From JBAXTE01 sp964653595 (GTDB taxonomy: Bacteria > Bacteroidota > Bacteroidia > Bacteroidales > WCHB1-69): a DNA stretch of 64,000 nt. The position numbers and the translations under genes were made by a program. This document shows positions 44,603 to 53,428 of this stretch, in pieces. The stretch covers positions 1 through 64,000 of the forward strand of contig CAZZHH010000001.1 in assembly GCA_964653595.1 (NCBI GenBank), given 5' to 3'. The notes beneath the pieces were generated by a model. That model was not told where the DNA came from. It ran no database searches and saw nothing but the letters and a program-made list of their open reading frames with translations. Position 1 is the stretch's first letter. Every line of letters begins with the position of its first letter.

Positions 44603-44714
44603 ATCCTAATTTTTCTTAGTAAATAAAATCATAAAATAATAACAGCAAAGGGTTATAAACAATATTCTGTTCATTTTGAACCATTATTTCACAAAAAGCT
44701 ATCCTAATTCGGGT

Positions 44715-44722
44715 TATTTTTG
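44715..44722 (+). promoter_or_regulatory. -7 box TATTTTTG of ftsK
   Basis: It lies between two candidate ftsK starts (44676 and 44760), which rules out the upstream one for this transcript. Confidence 0.65.
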
Positions 44723-44759
44723 CATATTGGTAAATTTTAATTACTGGAATCTAACGATA

Positions 44760-47447
44760 ATGGCACAAAAAAACACTATTAAAAATAAATCAAGGAACAA
44801 GGACGACGCAGACAATGATTTAAAAATCAGTAGCTCAAAAAAAAGAAGCAATTCTAATAGCAAGTTCCAGCAGATCTCCGAATTTTTGTCAAACGACAAA
44901 GTACATCAAGTATTTGGTGCATTTTTAATTGCATATTCTCTCTTTTCACTTACGTCCTGTATCTCCTATTTATACTATTGGAAATACGATGATAATTTGA
45001 TTAACAATTCGGTTCGTGATATTATTTTCAGTAATGAGTTGGTGGTTAAAAATTGGATGTCGAAACTAGGTGCTTTAAACGCCCATCTATTTATAAAAAA
45101 ATGGTTTGGAGTTGCATCTTTGATTTTTCCATTTATCTTTTTCATTTACGGCGTAAAATTGTTATTCAACATTCATTTGTTACCCATAGCACGTACTTCC
45201 AGAATTTTAACCATTGCCATTTTGTGGATATCCTTTGTCCTTGGTTTTAGCTTATCCAATACGCCATGGGCGATTTTTGGTGGTGCTTTTGGCAACCAAT
45301 TAAGTTTCTGGCTGGTTGGATTAATGGGAAAAATTGGTACTATCATCACAATCCTATTGATTTTTGTTTCCATATTAATTATTGAATTTAACGTATCCTT
45401 TCGAAACCTGAAATTAAAACGCATCAAACAAAGAGAGAGACAAGAAAATGACTCTAGCCTAAATGCAAATGAAGAGTCTGAAGAAGAGGAAGAAGAATCC
45501 ACTCCTAATTCTACCTCTTTTTTAAACCAAATTTTCAGAAAAAACAATTACAACCATACTCCTAAACCTGATACGTTTTCGGACGAAGAAGTAGAAGAAG
45601 AAGCATTAAACTTTGAGATTAAACGCGTGGAGAAACCTTCCGATGAGAAACATAATGACACCTTTGAAATCACAAACAAGATGATGGAGGTGGACAACAC
45701 TAAAAATCAACCTGAATCGAATGCTACAGAAAACAACTTTGACAACTCCGAAGAGCAAGAGTATGATTTTAATTCGATCACACTTACCACAACATCATCC
45801 AAATCTTCCGTAGATGGAACAAATAATCAAGAGCAAACCATCATCCAAAATGGGCTCGAAATCATAGTTCCTAAAGAAGAAATTGCTGCAGATGGAGAGC
45901 AAATTGAACAATTAAACCATTATACCATCGACACCCCATTCGATCCCAGACTGGATCTTTCTAACTACAAATTTCCCTCCATCGATTTATTAGATGAGTA
46001 CGAACAATCGGCTGGAAGTATGGTTCGTGAAAGTGAACTTCATGCAAATAAAGATAGGATTTTAGATACCTTAAAAAACTATAGTATTGGGATCGATAAA
46101 ATTTCGGCTACCATTGGACCAACCGTAACTTTATATGAAATAGTGCCTGCCCCTGGTGTTAGAATTTCGAAAATCAAAAACCTTGAAGACGATATTGCTC
46201 TGAGCTTATCTGCCTTAGGTATTCGTATCATTGCTCCGATTCCTGGAAGAGGCACCATTGGAATTGAAGTTCCAAATTCAAACCCTGAAGTAGTGCCCAT
46301 GAAGTCGATATTGTCTTCCGAAAAGTTTGTAAGCAACAAATTTGACTTACCAATAGGATTAGGTAAAACTATTTCTAACGAGAGTTTTGTATACGATTTG
46401 GCAAAAATGCCTCACCTTTTGATGGCTGGTGCAACAGGACAAGGGAAATCGGTTGGTTTGAATGCAATCGTCTCTTCGCTGTTATACAAAAAACACCCAG
46501 CCGAATTAAAACTTGTAATGGTAGATCCAAAAAAAGTAGAGCTTACTTTATTTTCTAAAATTGAACGGCATTATTTGGCCAAACTTCCAGATGCGGAAGA
46601 GGCCATTATTACCGATACAAAAAAAGTTGTCCGCACCTTGAACTCCCTTTGCATCGAGATGGATACTCGTTACGATTTATTAAAGGATGCTCAATGTAGG
46701 AATATAAAAGAATATAATGCAAAATTTATTGCACGAAAACTAAATCCAAACGATGGACACCATTACTTGCCATATATTGTGCTTATTGTAGATGAGTTTG
46801 CCGACCTAATTATGACTGCCGGAAAAGAGGTTGAAACCCCCATTGCTCGTTTGGCACAATTGGCACGTGCAATTGGAATCCATTTGATTATTGCAACTCA
46901 ACGACCATCAGTTAATATCATCACTGGAACTATCAAAGCAAATTTTCCAGCACGAATTGCGTTTAGAGTAAGTTCAAAAATCGACTCTAGAACCATTTTA
47001 GATAGCAGTGGTGCTGAACAGTTAATCGGTAGAGGTGATATGTTGTTATCCACCGGAAACGATTTAATCCGACTTCAATGTGCATTTATCGACACGCCTG
47101 AAGTTGAAAAAGTGACCGATTTCATTGGATCACAACGTGGGTATATGGATGCTTATCATCTACCCGAAGTTCCTGACGACGATGGAGAAGAATCTTCTAA
47201 AACTTTTGATCCCAACGACAGAGACCCTATGTTTATAGAAGCTGCTCGACTAATAGTTCAGAGTCAACATGGGTCTACCTCTCTCATTCAACGAAAACTA
47301 AAATTAGGATATAACCGAGCTGGGAGAATCATCGACCAATTGGAAGGAGCTGGTATAGTGGGTCCATTTGAAGGAAGTAAAGCACGGGAAGTAAGATTTA
47401 AAGATGAATTTTCATTGGAGCAGTTTTTAAAAGACAACAACATGTAA
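44760..47447 (+). CDS. ftsK: DNA translocase FtsK/SpoIIIE
   Basis: 895 residues from the ATG at 44760 (MAQKN...). The frame is open back to 44676, but the -7 box lies inside that extension. Four membrane helices (~55-225) anchor it at the septum, followed by an acidic linker (~230-420), then the motor: Walker A GATGQGKS (~557-564), Walker B IVLIVDEFADL and a RecA-like core. The C-terminal gamma winged helix (STSLIQRKLKLGYNRAGRI) reads oriented KOPS sequences. It pumps chromosome ends through the division septum and activates dimer resolution. Confidence 0.95.
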   Translation: MAQKNTIKNKSRNKDDADNDLKISSSKKRSNSNSKFQQISEFLSNDKVHQVFGAFLIAYSLFSLTSCISYLYYWKYDDNLINNSVRDIIFSNELVVKNWMSKLGALNAHLFIKKWFGVASLIFPFIFFIYGVKLLFNIHLLPIARTSRILTIAILWISFVLGFSLSNTPWAIFGGAFGNQLSFWLVGLMGKIGTIITILLIFVSILIIEFNVSFRNLKLKRIKQRERQENDSSLNANEESEEEEEESTPNSTSFLNQIFRKNNYNHTPKPDTFSDEEVEEEALNFEIKRVEKPSDEKHNDTFEITNKMMEVDNTKNQPESNATENNFDNSEEQEYDFNSITLTTTSSKSSVDGTNNQEQTIIQNGLEIIVPKEEIAADGEQIEQLNHYTIDTPFDPRLDLSNYKFPSIDLLDEYEQSAGSMVRESELHANKDRILDTLKNYSIGIDKISATIGPTVTLYEIVPAPGVRISKIKNLEDDIALSLSALGIRIIAPIPGRGTIGIEVPNSNPEVVPMKSILSSEKFVSNKFDLPIGLGKTISNESFVYDLAKMPHLLMAGATGQGKSVGLNAIVSSLLYKKHPAELKLVMVDPKKVELTLFSKIERHYLAKLPDAEEAIITDTKKVVRTLNSLCIEMDTRYDLLKDAQCRNIKEYNAKFIARKLNPNDGHHYLPYIVLIVDEFADLIMTAGKEVETPIARLAQLARAIGIHLIIATQRPSVNIITGTIKANFPARIAFRVSSKIDSRTILDSSGAEQLIGRGDMLLSTGNDLIRLQCAFIDTPEVEKVTDFIGSQRGYMDAYHLPEVPDDDGEESSKTFDPNDRDPMFIEAARLIVQSQHGSTSLIQRKLKLGYNRAGRIIDQLEGAGIVGPFEGSKAREVRFKDEFSLEQFLKDNNM

Positions 47448-47476
47448 TTTTTTGGTATTAAAATTGCTTTTTTATC

Positions 47477-47484
47477 TACTTTTG
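47477..47484 (+). promoter_or_regulatory. -7 box TACTTTTG of the LolA-like gene
   Basis: TACTTTTG is preceded by TTTG at 47451-47454 (22-base gap) and followed 60 bases later by the ATG. Confidence 0.5.
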
Positions 47485-47543
47485 TCAATAATTATGTAAT
47501 AATCTGCGTTTGGTTTATTAAATCAAATAAATACAATTCGAAA

Positions 47544-48197
47544 ATGAAAATATTCCCTCAAATAGTAAAGTCAACCTCTATTTTAATCTCTATCTTGTGT
47601 GTTAACATGATCGTAAACGCTCAAATTGGAGACAATTCTGGTGCTATTGTAAAATCTGTTGCCAATAAAACAAAATCCTATTCCACCATTAAAATAGGTT
47701 TTACGTTTAAAATGGAAAAAAACGGAAAAACAAAAAATGAAAATGGGTCAGTGTGGGTAAAAGGAGATAAATTTCTATTCAACTTCAACAAGCAAACCAT
47801 CATGAGCAATGGTGTTACTCAATGGGCCTATTTGCAAGAAGCAAATGAAGTAACCATCACGAATGCAAATTCGGATCAAGAGACCATCAATCCGGCTTTT
47901 ATTCTGAACGATTACGACAAAAAATACAAAACCAAACTCATAAAAGAGGTAAATGAAAGAGGCAAATACCTACAAATTATCGATTTATATCCCATTAAAG
48001 CTTCGTCTTTAGCAAGTATTCGCATCACCATTCAGAAAAACAATCTACAAATTACAAAGATGATGGTTGTTGAAAAAGGAGGAGATATCTATGAATATAT
48101 TGTAAATACTTTTGTTGTAAACCAACCGATAAACAATGCTGTTTTTGAATTTAATCCTCAAAAATACCCAAAAGTAGACATAAACGATATGAGATAA
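47544..48197 (+). CDS. LolA-like outer-membrane lipoprotein carrier
   Basis: 217 residues with an N-terminal signal peptide (to about residue 27, NAQIG). The mature domain has the LolA layout of an open beta-barrel: YSTIKIGFTFKME, GSVWVKGDKFLFNF, the NGVTQWAY turn and ASIRITIQKNNLQI. LolA ferries lipoproteins from the inner to the outer membrane through the periplasm; no LolCDE gene is nearby. It lies 96 bases after ftsK and 35 bases before tamL. Many Bacteroidota carry more than one LolA paralogue, so the primary role is not assured. Confidence 0.8.
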   Translation: MKIFPQIVKSTSILISILCVNMIVNAQIGDNSGAIVKSVANKTKSYSTIKIGFTFKMEKNGKTKNENGSVWVKGDKFLFNFNKQTIMSNGVTQWAYLQEANEVTITNANSDQETINPAFILNDYDKKYKTKLIKEVNERGKYLQIIDLYPIKASSLASIRITIQKNNLQITKMMVVEKGGDIYEYIVNTFVVNQPINNAVFEFNPQKYPKVDINDMR

Positions 48198-48232
48198 CAT
48201 CTCACTCTTTATACACTTTAACACAAAAATAG

Positions 48233-50596
48233 ATGAATACAAACGATAAAAATCTGAGTTTTTGCCTTCGAAAATCTCTGCAAGCAATTTCTCTGATACT
48301 CTTTTGTATTATCATAGCCACAAGTTGCAATCCTGCACGAAGATTGCCTGACAACACCTATTTGTTAAACAAGAACAAATATAAAATACACGACAAAGAG
48401 GATGTAAACATGTATGACATTCAGTATATTAGCAGACATGTTCCAAATAAGCGAATTTTAGATATATTTCGGTTCAACCTTCGCACATACGTCCTTTTTG
48501 ACACAAAAAAAGAGTATAGACTCAACAATTGGATAAAAAAACACATTGGTGAGCCACCTGTAATTTTAGACACCAATGAAGTTAATTACACTGTAAATCA
48601 GATAAAATTGTATTTGGCAAATTATGGATACTTCAATGCTACTGTAAATAAAGAGATTATTATAAAACGTAAAAGAGCAAATGTTTACTATCATATAATA
48701 GCAAATAAGCCATATTTAATTAACAATATCAGTTACGATATCGAGGATGAAAATATTGTAAAAATGTTACAAGAAGATTCCGTAAATTCACTCTTAAAAA
48801 TTGGCAATCAATACAATAGCAAAATCTTAACACAAGAACGAGACAGAATTTCGGACCTATTGAATAATAAGGGATATTTCCGATTTTCTAAAGAGTTTAT
48901 TACATTTACAATCGACACCAATCTGCAATCTAATAAACTGAATATCACTACCACGATCCAAGATCCAATCGATCAAAATAAGAGTACTGCCGACTCTCTA
49001 GTCATTACAAAACACTCGAAATATTTTATCAGAAACATTATTATAAATACGAATTTTAATCCAATCACACAAGGGGAAATTTACCAAGATACGCTATATG
49101 ATCTTTCTAATGATTCAGAATTTGGAAAAATCATGTATGTCCACAATCAAAATTTGAATTATCGCCCAAGAACTATGACAAAATATCTATCGTTTAAACC
49201 AGGCGATTTCTACCAATTATCCAATGTAAATCGAACCTATAACAGACTCAGCGAACTAAAAAACTTTAGCTATATCAATATCTCATTTTTCGAAGTAAAC
49301 GACACACTCCACCGATCTGATTCGATGAAAATTATAGACTGCAAAATACAATTAAAACCTACCGATAAATACAGCTTCACCTCCGAAGTAAAGGGAACCA
49401 ATACAGGAGGAAACTTGGGCGTTGGTATAGAGCTAAGTACATTTAGTAGAAACATTTTTAAAGGAGGTGAAAATTTACTTTACCGTTTGGGAGCATCTTA
49501 CGAAGCTCAATCCCTGTTTATCGACTCTAAAGACAACCTACTGACCTTTAACACCATAGAACTAAGTGGAAATATTAAACTAGACGTTCCTCGCTTTTAT
49601 TTTCCAATAAAAAACGAACGGTTATTAAAAGTTTTTCGCCCTAGAACCATCTTTAATTTAGGAGGAAATTATCAGCAGAGACCCGACTATAACAGAGTTA
49701 TTAGCTTGGCAAACTTTGGATATGAGTGGAATTTAAAAACCACAAATAGATTCCAAATATACCTGATTGATTTTAATATTGTAAAAATCAACCCAACCGA
49801 TCGATTTGCAGAATCCCTAAAAAGATACAATAGAATCATCAGAGAACAGTATACCGACCACTTAATTGCAGCTTTCAGAATAAATTACATTTACGATAAT
49901 CAAGGAACCAAAAAGGGCAAAAATTCCATTTATTTTAGATTTGGCTTTGAGTCGGTGGGAAACACCTTAAACCTGATCATGAAAGCGATAGATGAACCCA
50001 AAAATAGTAGTGGACAGTACACTATCCGAGATATTCCTTATGCCAACTATCTATTAAACGATTTTGATTTTAGATATTATCATCAATACAATCGAAAAAC
50101 AAGTTTGGTATTTCGAAGTGCTTTTGGCATTGGAATCCCCTTTACCAACTCCTATTCCCTACCCTTTGAAAAAAGCTTTTACATGGGTGGTCCGAATAGC
50201 ATGAGAGGGTGGAAAATGAGATCTTTGGGTCCTGGAAGCTTTTTAGGAGAGCAAAATCTAGAATTTATTGGGGATGTTAAGATTGAAAATAACATTGAAT
50301 TTAGATTTCCTATTTGGGATTATTTTAGGGGAGCAATATTTACCGATGTTGGAAATATATGGCTAGTAAGGCCCAATGCTACCCTGCCAAATGGAGAGTT
50401 TAATATCTCAAAATTTTACAAAGAGTTTGCGCTCGATGCTGGCTTTGGACTTCGTTTGGACTTTGATTATTTCCTCATTCGATTTGATGCTGCTCTCCCC
50501 ATTATTGACCCATCGACTATCGATAGACCTGAATTAAAAAAGCCGATTTCGATAAAAAACACAATTTTAAATTTTGGAATTGGATACCCATTTTAA
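48233..50596 (+). CDS. tamL: TamL, lipoprotein Omp85-family barrel
   Basis: 787 residues. The lipoprotein signal ends at Cys32 in IATSC, followed by NPARRLPDNTYLLNKNKYKI, a TamL hallmark (TamA homologues of other phyla lack the lipid anchor). POTRA-like domains span ~60-350. The C-terminal ~430 residues are the D15/Omp85 barrel with the lid-loop motif MGGPNSMRGW and a final aromatic strand ending GYPF. It is expected to insert or pass proteins at the outer membrane together with TamB. No tamB gene follows; the next gene begins one base after its stop. Confidence 0.88.
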   Translation: MNTNDKNLSFCLRKSLQAISLILFCIIIATSCNPARRLPDNTYLLNKNKYKIHDKEDVNMYDIQYISRHVPNKRILDIFRFNLRTYVLFDTKKEYRLNNWIKKHIGEPPVILDTNEVNYTVNQIKLYLANYGYFNATVNKEIIIKRKRANVYYHIIANKPYLINNISYDIEDENIVKMLQEDSVNSLLKIGNQYNSKILTQERDRISDLLNNKGYFRFSKEFITFTIDTNLQSNKLNITTTIQDPIDQNKSTADSLVITKHSKYFIRNIIINTNFNPITQGEIYQDTLYDLSNDSEFGKIMYVHNQNLNYRPRTMTKYLSFKPGDFYQLSNVNRTYNRLSELKNFSYINISFFEVNDTLHRSDSMKIIDCKIQLKPTDKYSFTSEVKGTNTGGNLGVGIELSTFSRNIFKGGENLLYRLGASYEAQSLFIDSKDNLLTFNTIELSGNIKLDVPRFYFPIKNERLLKVFRPRTIFNLGGNYQQRPDYNRVISLANFGYEWNLKTTNRFQIYLIDFNIVKINPTDRFAESLKRYNRIIREQYTDHLIAAFRINYIYDNQGTKKGKNSIYFRFGFESVGNTLNLIMKAIDEPKNSSGQYTIRDIPYANYLLNDFDFRYYHQYNRKTSLVFRSAFGIGIPFTNSYSLPFEKSFYMGGPNSMRGWKMRSLGPGSFLGEQNLEFIGDVKIENNIEFRFPIWDYFRGAIFTDVGNIWLVRPNATLPNGEFNISKFYKEFALDAGFGLRLDFDYFLIRFDAALPIIDPSTIDRPELKKPISIKNTILNFGIGYPF

Positions 50597-50597
50597 C

Positions 50598-52034
50598 ATG
50601 AATCAGAGCAAAATAAGCCTTTCAGAGTTGATTTGCAAGCATTTCTCATTTGAACCCACAACGGATCAAATGGAGGCAATTAAATTAATGGCTAACTTTC
50701 TCCATAATTTTTTAAAAAAGGATCTTTTCATTTTAAAAGGATATGCTGGTACCGGAAAAACTTCTTTGGTAAGCACCATTGTGAATATCTTACCACACAT
50801 AAACAAACGATCTGTATTGCTAGCACCTACTGGAAGAGCGGCAAAAGTGTTGTCCACTTACTCCAACAAACCAGCTTCTACCATCCATCGCAAGATATAT
50901 CGAATGAACACCATCGGTGGCGCTTCTTATTCTTCTGTTTCGCTTCAAGAGAACAAACACACCTACACCCTTTTTATTGTAGATGAAGCATCTATGATAA
51001 GTGATACAAATCAATACAACAATGGATTTGAAAGCAGAAATATTTTAGATGATTTAATAACCTATGTATATTCCGGAAATAATTGCAAATTATTATTAGT
51101 CGGCGATTCCGCTCAACTACCGCCAATAGGAACTATAATAAGCGCTGCAATTGACAAGCAACAAATGCAAAGTAAATATGGATTAGATATTTTTACGTAT
51201 GAACTCAAAGAGGTATTACGCCAACAACAACACTCTGGCATATTAGCCAATGCGACCTATTTACGGAGACAAATAGAGCTTGAAAAAATTACTGGAAAGC
51301 TCTTTAAAACGATTGGTTTTACGGATATTGTAAACATAAGTGGTGATCAACTGGAAGAGGTATTTAATCAAACCTATGGCCAATACCCTACAGAAGATAT
51401 TGTATTAATAACTAGAACAAACAAACGTGCAAACCTCTTTAATCGAGAAATCAGACAACGTATTTTATATAAAGAGCCCGAACTGTCGACTGGTGATTAT
51501 ATGATGGTAGTGAAGAATAACTATTATTGGTTACCCGAAGAATCTACTGCAGGATTTATTGCCAATGGAGACATCATCGAAATTCGAAAGGTAAAACGCC
51601 AACAGAGTATATATGATTTCGATTTTGCAGATACTACCTTTTCTCTTTGTGATTATCCATCGCATGAAGCCGTAGAAGCACGCTTATTATGTAGTACCAT
51701 CGATTCTGAAGCTCCAGCTCTAACTACAGAAGAACAAAATTCACTGTACAATAGCATTAAAGAGGACTATAGCGATATAAAATCAAAAGCCAAGCTATAT
51801 GCCACCCTTAAAAAAGATCCTTGGTATAATGCATTGCAAGTGAAGTACGCTTATGCATTGACTTGTCATAAAACGCAAGGCGGACAGTGGAAAGTTGTTT
51901 TTATTGACCAGGGATTTCTAACAAAAGAGATGGTTAACAGTGAATATCTAAGATGGCTGTATACCGCTATCACAAGGGCTACAGAAAAAGTTTATCTGAT
52001 AAATTTTCATGATGATTTTTTTATTGATAAGTAA
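50598..52034 (+). CDS. RecD-like / UvrD_C_2 ATP-dependent DNA helicase
   Basis: 478 residues from the ATG at 50598, one base after the tamL stop; an in-frame upstream ATG at 50574 would overlap tamL. Superfamily 1B motifs are present: Walker A GYAGTGKTS, Walker B LFIVDEASMI, motif III LLVGDSAQLPP, the C-terminal UvrD_C_2 motif ALTCHKTQGGQW and YTAITRA. It lacks the N-terminal RecBC-interaction part of RecD and the long N-domain of RecD2, so it is a compact stand-alone helicase. Possible roles are replication-fork or repair work. Confidence 0.88.
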   Translation: MNQSKISLSELICKHFSFEPTTDQMEAIKLMANFLHNFLKKDLFILKGYAGTGKTSLVSTIVNILPHINKRSVLLAPTGRAAKVLSTYSNKPASTIHRKIYRMNTIGGASYSSVSLQENKHTYTLFIVDEASMISDTNQYNNGFESRNILDDLITYVYSGNNCKLLLVGDSAQLPPIGTIISAAIDKQQMQSKYGLDIFTYELKEVLRQQQHSGILANATYLRRQIELEKITGKLFKTIGFTDIVNISGDQLEEVFNQTYGQYPTEDIVLITRTNKRANLFNREIRQRILYKEPELSTGDYMMVVKNNYYWLPEESTAGFIANGDIIEIRKVKRQQSIYDFDFADTTFSLCDYPSHEAVEARLLCSTIDSEAPALTTEEQNSLYNSIKEDYSDIKSKAKLYATLKKDPWYNALQVKYAYALTCHKTQGGQWKVVFIDQGFLTKEMVNSEYLRWLYTAITRATEKVYLINFHDDFFIDK

Positions 52035-52109
52035 AGTGGTATTTTGAAAAACCACCCTACAAAACTCCAAAATATTAAATAATTAATCCGATTCAATTTT
52101 AACCCAGAA

Positions 52110-52186
52110 TCAGCGATACAATCGCTGAAACGATTAAATGTTTCTAAATCAATTCGTTGACACGAATTGAAACAAACATTAAATCG
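52110..52186. repeat. Two adjacent hairpins in intergenic DNA
   Basis: Hairpin 1: tcagcgat-aca-atcgctga (52110-52128), perfect. Hairpin 2: outer arms 52131-52143 and 52174-52186 pair at 12 of 13, and an inner perfect 8-bp stem, tcaattcg/cgaattga, closes a ttgaca loop. No T-run follows. It lies between the RecD-like gene and holB. Confidence 0.7.
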
Positions 52187-52295
52187 GGATTAAACTCAAA
52201 TAAATCAAGTAGTTCGATTTTTTTAAATCTCCTATTGATTAATTTGGGTTTAATCAAGCTAATTTTTGTAATTTTGATTTTTCAAACTTTTGAAT

Positions 52296-53420
52296 ATGCA
52301 ATTTAGAGATGTAATAGGACATGAAGAGTTAAAAAAAAGGCTAATCAATAGTGTTAGAAACAACCGAATTAGTCATGCTCAACTTTTTTATGGGGCTGAA
52401 GGCACTCATAAAATGGCTTTGGCTATTGCATATTCTCAATACATCTTATGCACCCATAGAACAGAAACCGACTCTTGTGGGGTATGTCCATCATGTGTTA
52501 AAATGAGTAAATTTCAACATCCAGATGTCCATTTCCACTACCCATATCCTGGAAAAGATTATGAAGATTGTTCCGAAAAGTGGAGACAATTGTTGACTCA
52601 AAACGATGGTCATATTTCACTCAACGATTGGGGTATAATCTTAGATGCTAGCAATAAGCAATTCAAAATTTACACCGAACAAACCCTAAACATCATCCGA
52701 CAAGTAGGGATGAAACCTTTTGAGTCGGAATTTAAGATTATCATCATTTGGCTCATTGAAAAAACCCATGCAACTGCCGTCTCTAAAATATTGAAATCTT
52801 TAGAAGAACCCAATGATAAAACAATCTTTTTAATTATAACAGAGAATTATGAAGAGGTTATATCTACCATTATATCTAGAACACAACTGGTAAAACTCAA
52901 CAGATTTTCTGACAACGAAATTCGAAACGAATTGATAGAAAAGTATCATGCAGAAACCCGAAGAGCCTCGGAAATTGCACGTATATCGGATGGAAATTTC
53001 AACTATGCACTTTCTTTGTATAAACAAGGTGTCGACAATGCAGAACTTTCTTTATTCATTGAGTTTACAAGAAGTGCATTTACGTTCGCAAAAACATACA
53101 AGGAATTTGCAAAGATTAATTCAATAGTAGAACAGATATCTAAATTAGGAAGAGAAAAGATTAAATCCTTTTTGGAATTTTCGATTCTCATGTACCAACA
53201 AAGTTTTTATCTAAACAAACATACTACATCTATAAGTAGAATTACCTCCGATGAGAAAGATTTTTTAGACAAGTTCAACCAAGTTGTAACCGAAAACAAC
53301 ATCGAAAAATTATACGAAGAGACCAATACTGCCATATTTCACATTATTCGTAATGGAAATGCAGGGATTGTATTAACAGATTATGCAATAAAAATTGGAA
53401 CGGCGCTTTGTAAACGATAA
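52296..53420 (+). CDS. holB: DNA polymerase III delta' subunit
   Basis: 374 residues from the ATG at 52296; a TTG two codons upstream is less likely. The start FRDVIGHEELKKRLINSV and SHAQLFYGAEGTHK align with the clamp-loader AAA+ fold, in which the Walker A is degenerate, as expected for delta'. A zinc module has CGVCPSC. The region SKILKSLEEPNDKTIFLIITEN is typical, and the SRC motif of delta' appears as SRTQ. It is part of the clamp loader. It is unrelated to its neighbours and preceded by the two-hairpin element. Confidence 0.9.
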   Translation: MQFRDVIGHEELKKRLINSVRNNRISHAQLFYGAEGTHKMALAIAYSQYILCTHRTETDSCGVCPSCVKMSKFQHPDVHFHYPYPGKDYEDCSEKWRQLLTQNDGHISLNDWGIILDASNKQFKIYTEQTLNIIRQVGMKPFESEFKIIIIWLIEKTHATAVSKILKSLEEPNDKTIFLIITENYEEVISTIISRTQLVKLNRFSDNEIRNELIEKYHAETRRASEIARISDGNFNYALSLYKQGVDNAELSLFIEFTRSAFTFAKTYKEFAKINSIVEQISKLGREKIKSFLEFSILMYQQSFYLNKHTTSISRITSDEKDFLDKFNQVVTENNIEKLYEETNTAIFHIIRNGNAGIVLTDYAIKIGTALCKR

Positions 53421-53428
53421 CTCACCAA

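Noticed and set aside
44676..44759. 28-residue N-terminal extension of FtsK
   Set aside because: The -7 box lies within this stretch, so a transcript from it could not encode the extension.
50574..50597. Upstream start for the RecD-like helicase overlapping tamL
   Set aside because: The first eight codons just re-read the tamL end; the ATG one base after the tamL stop is a more natural start.
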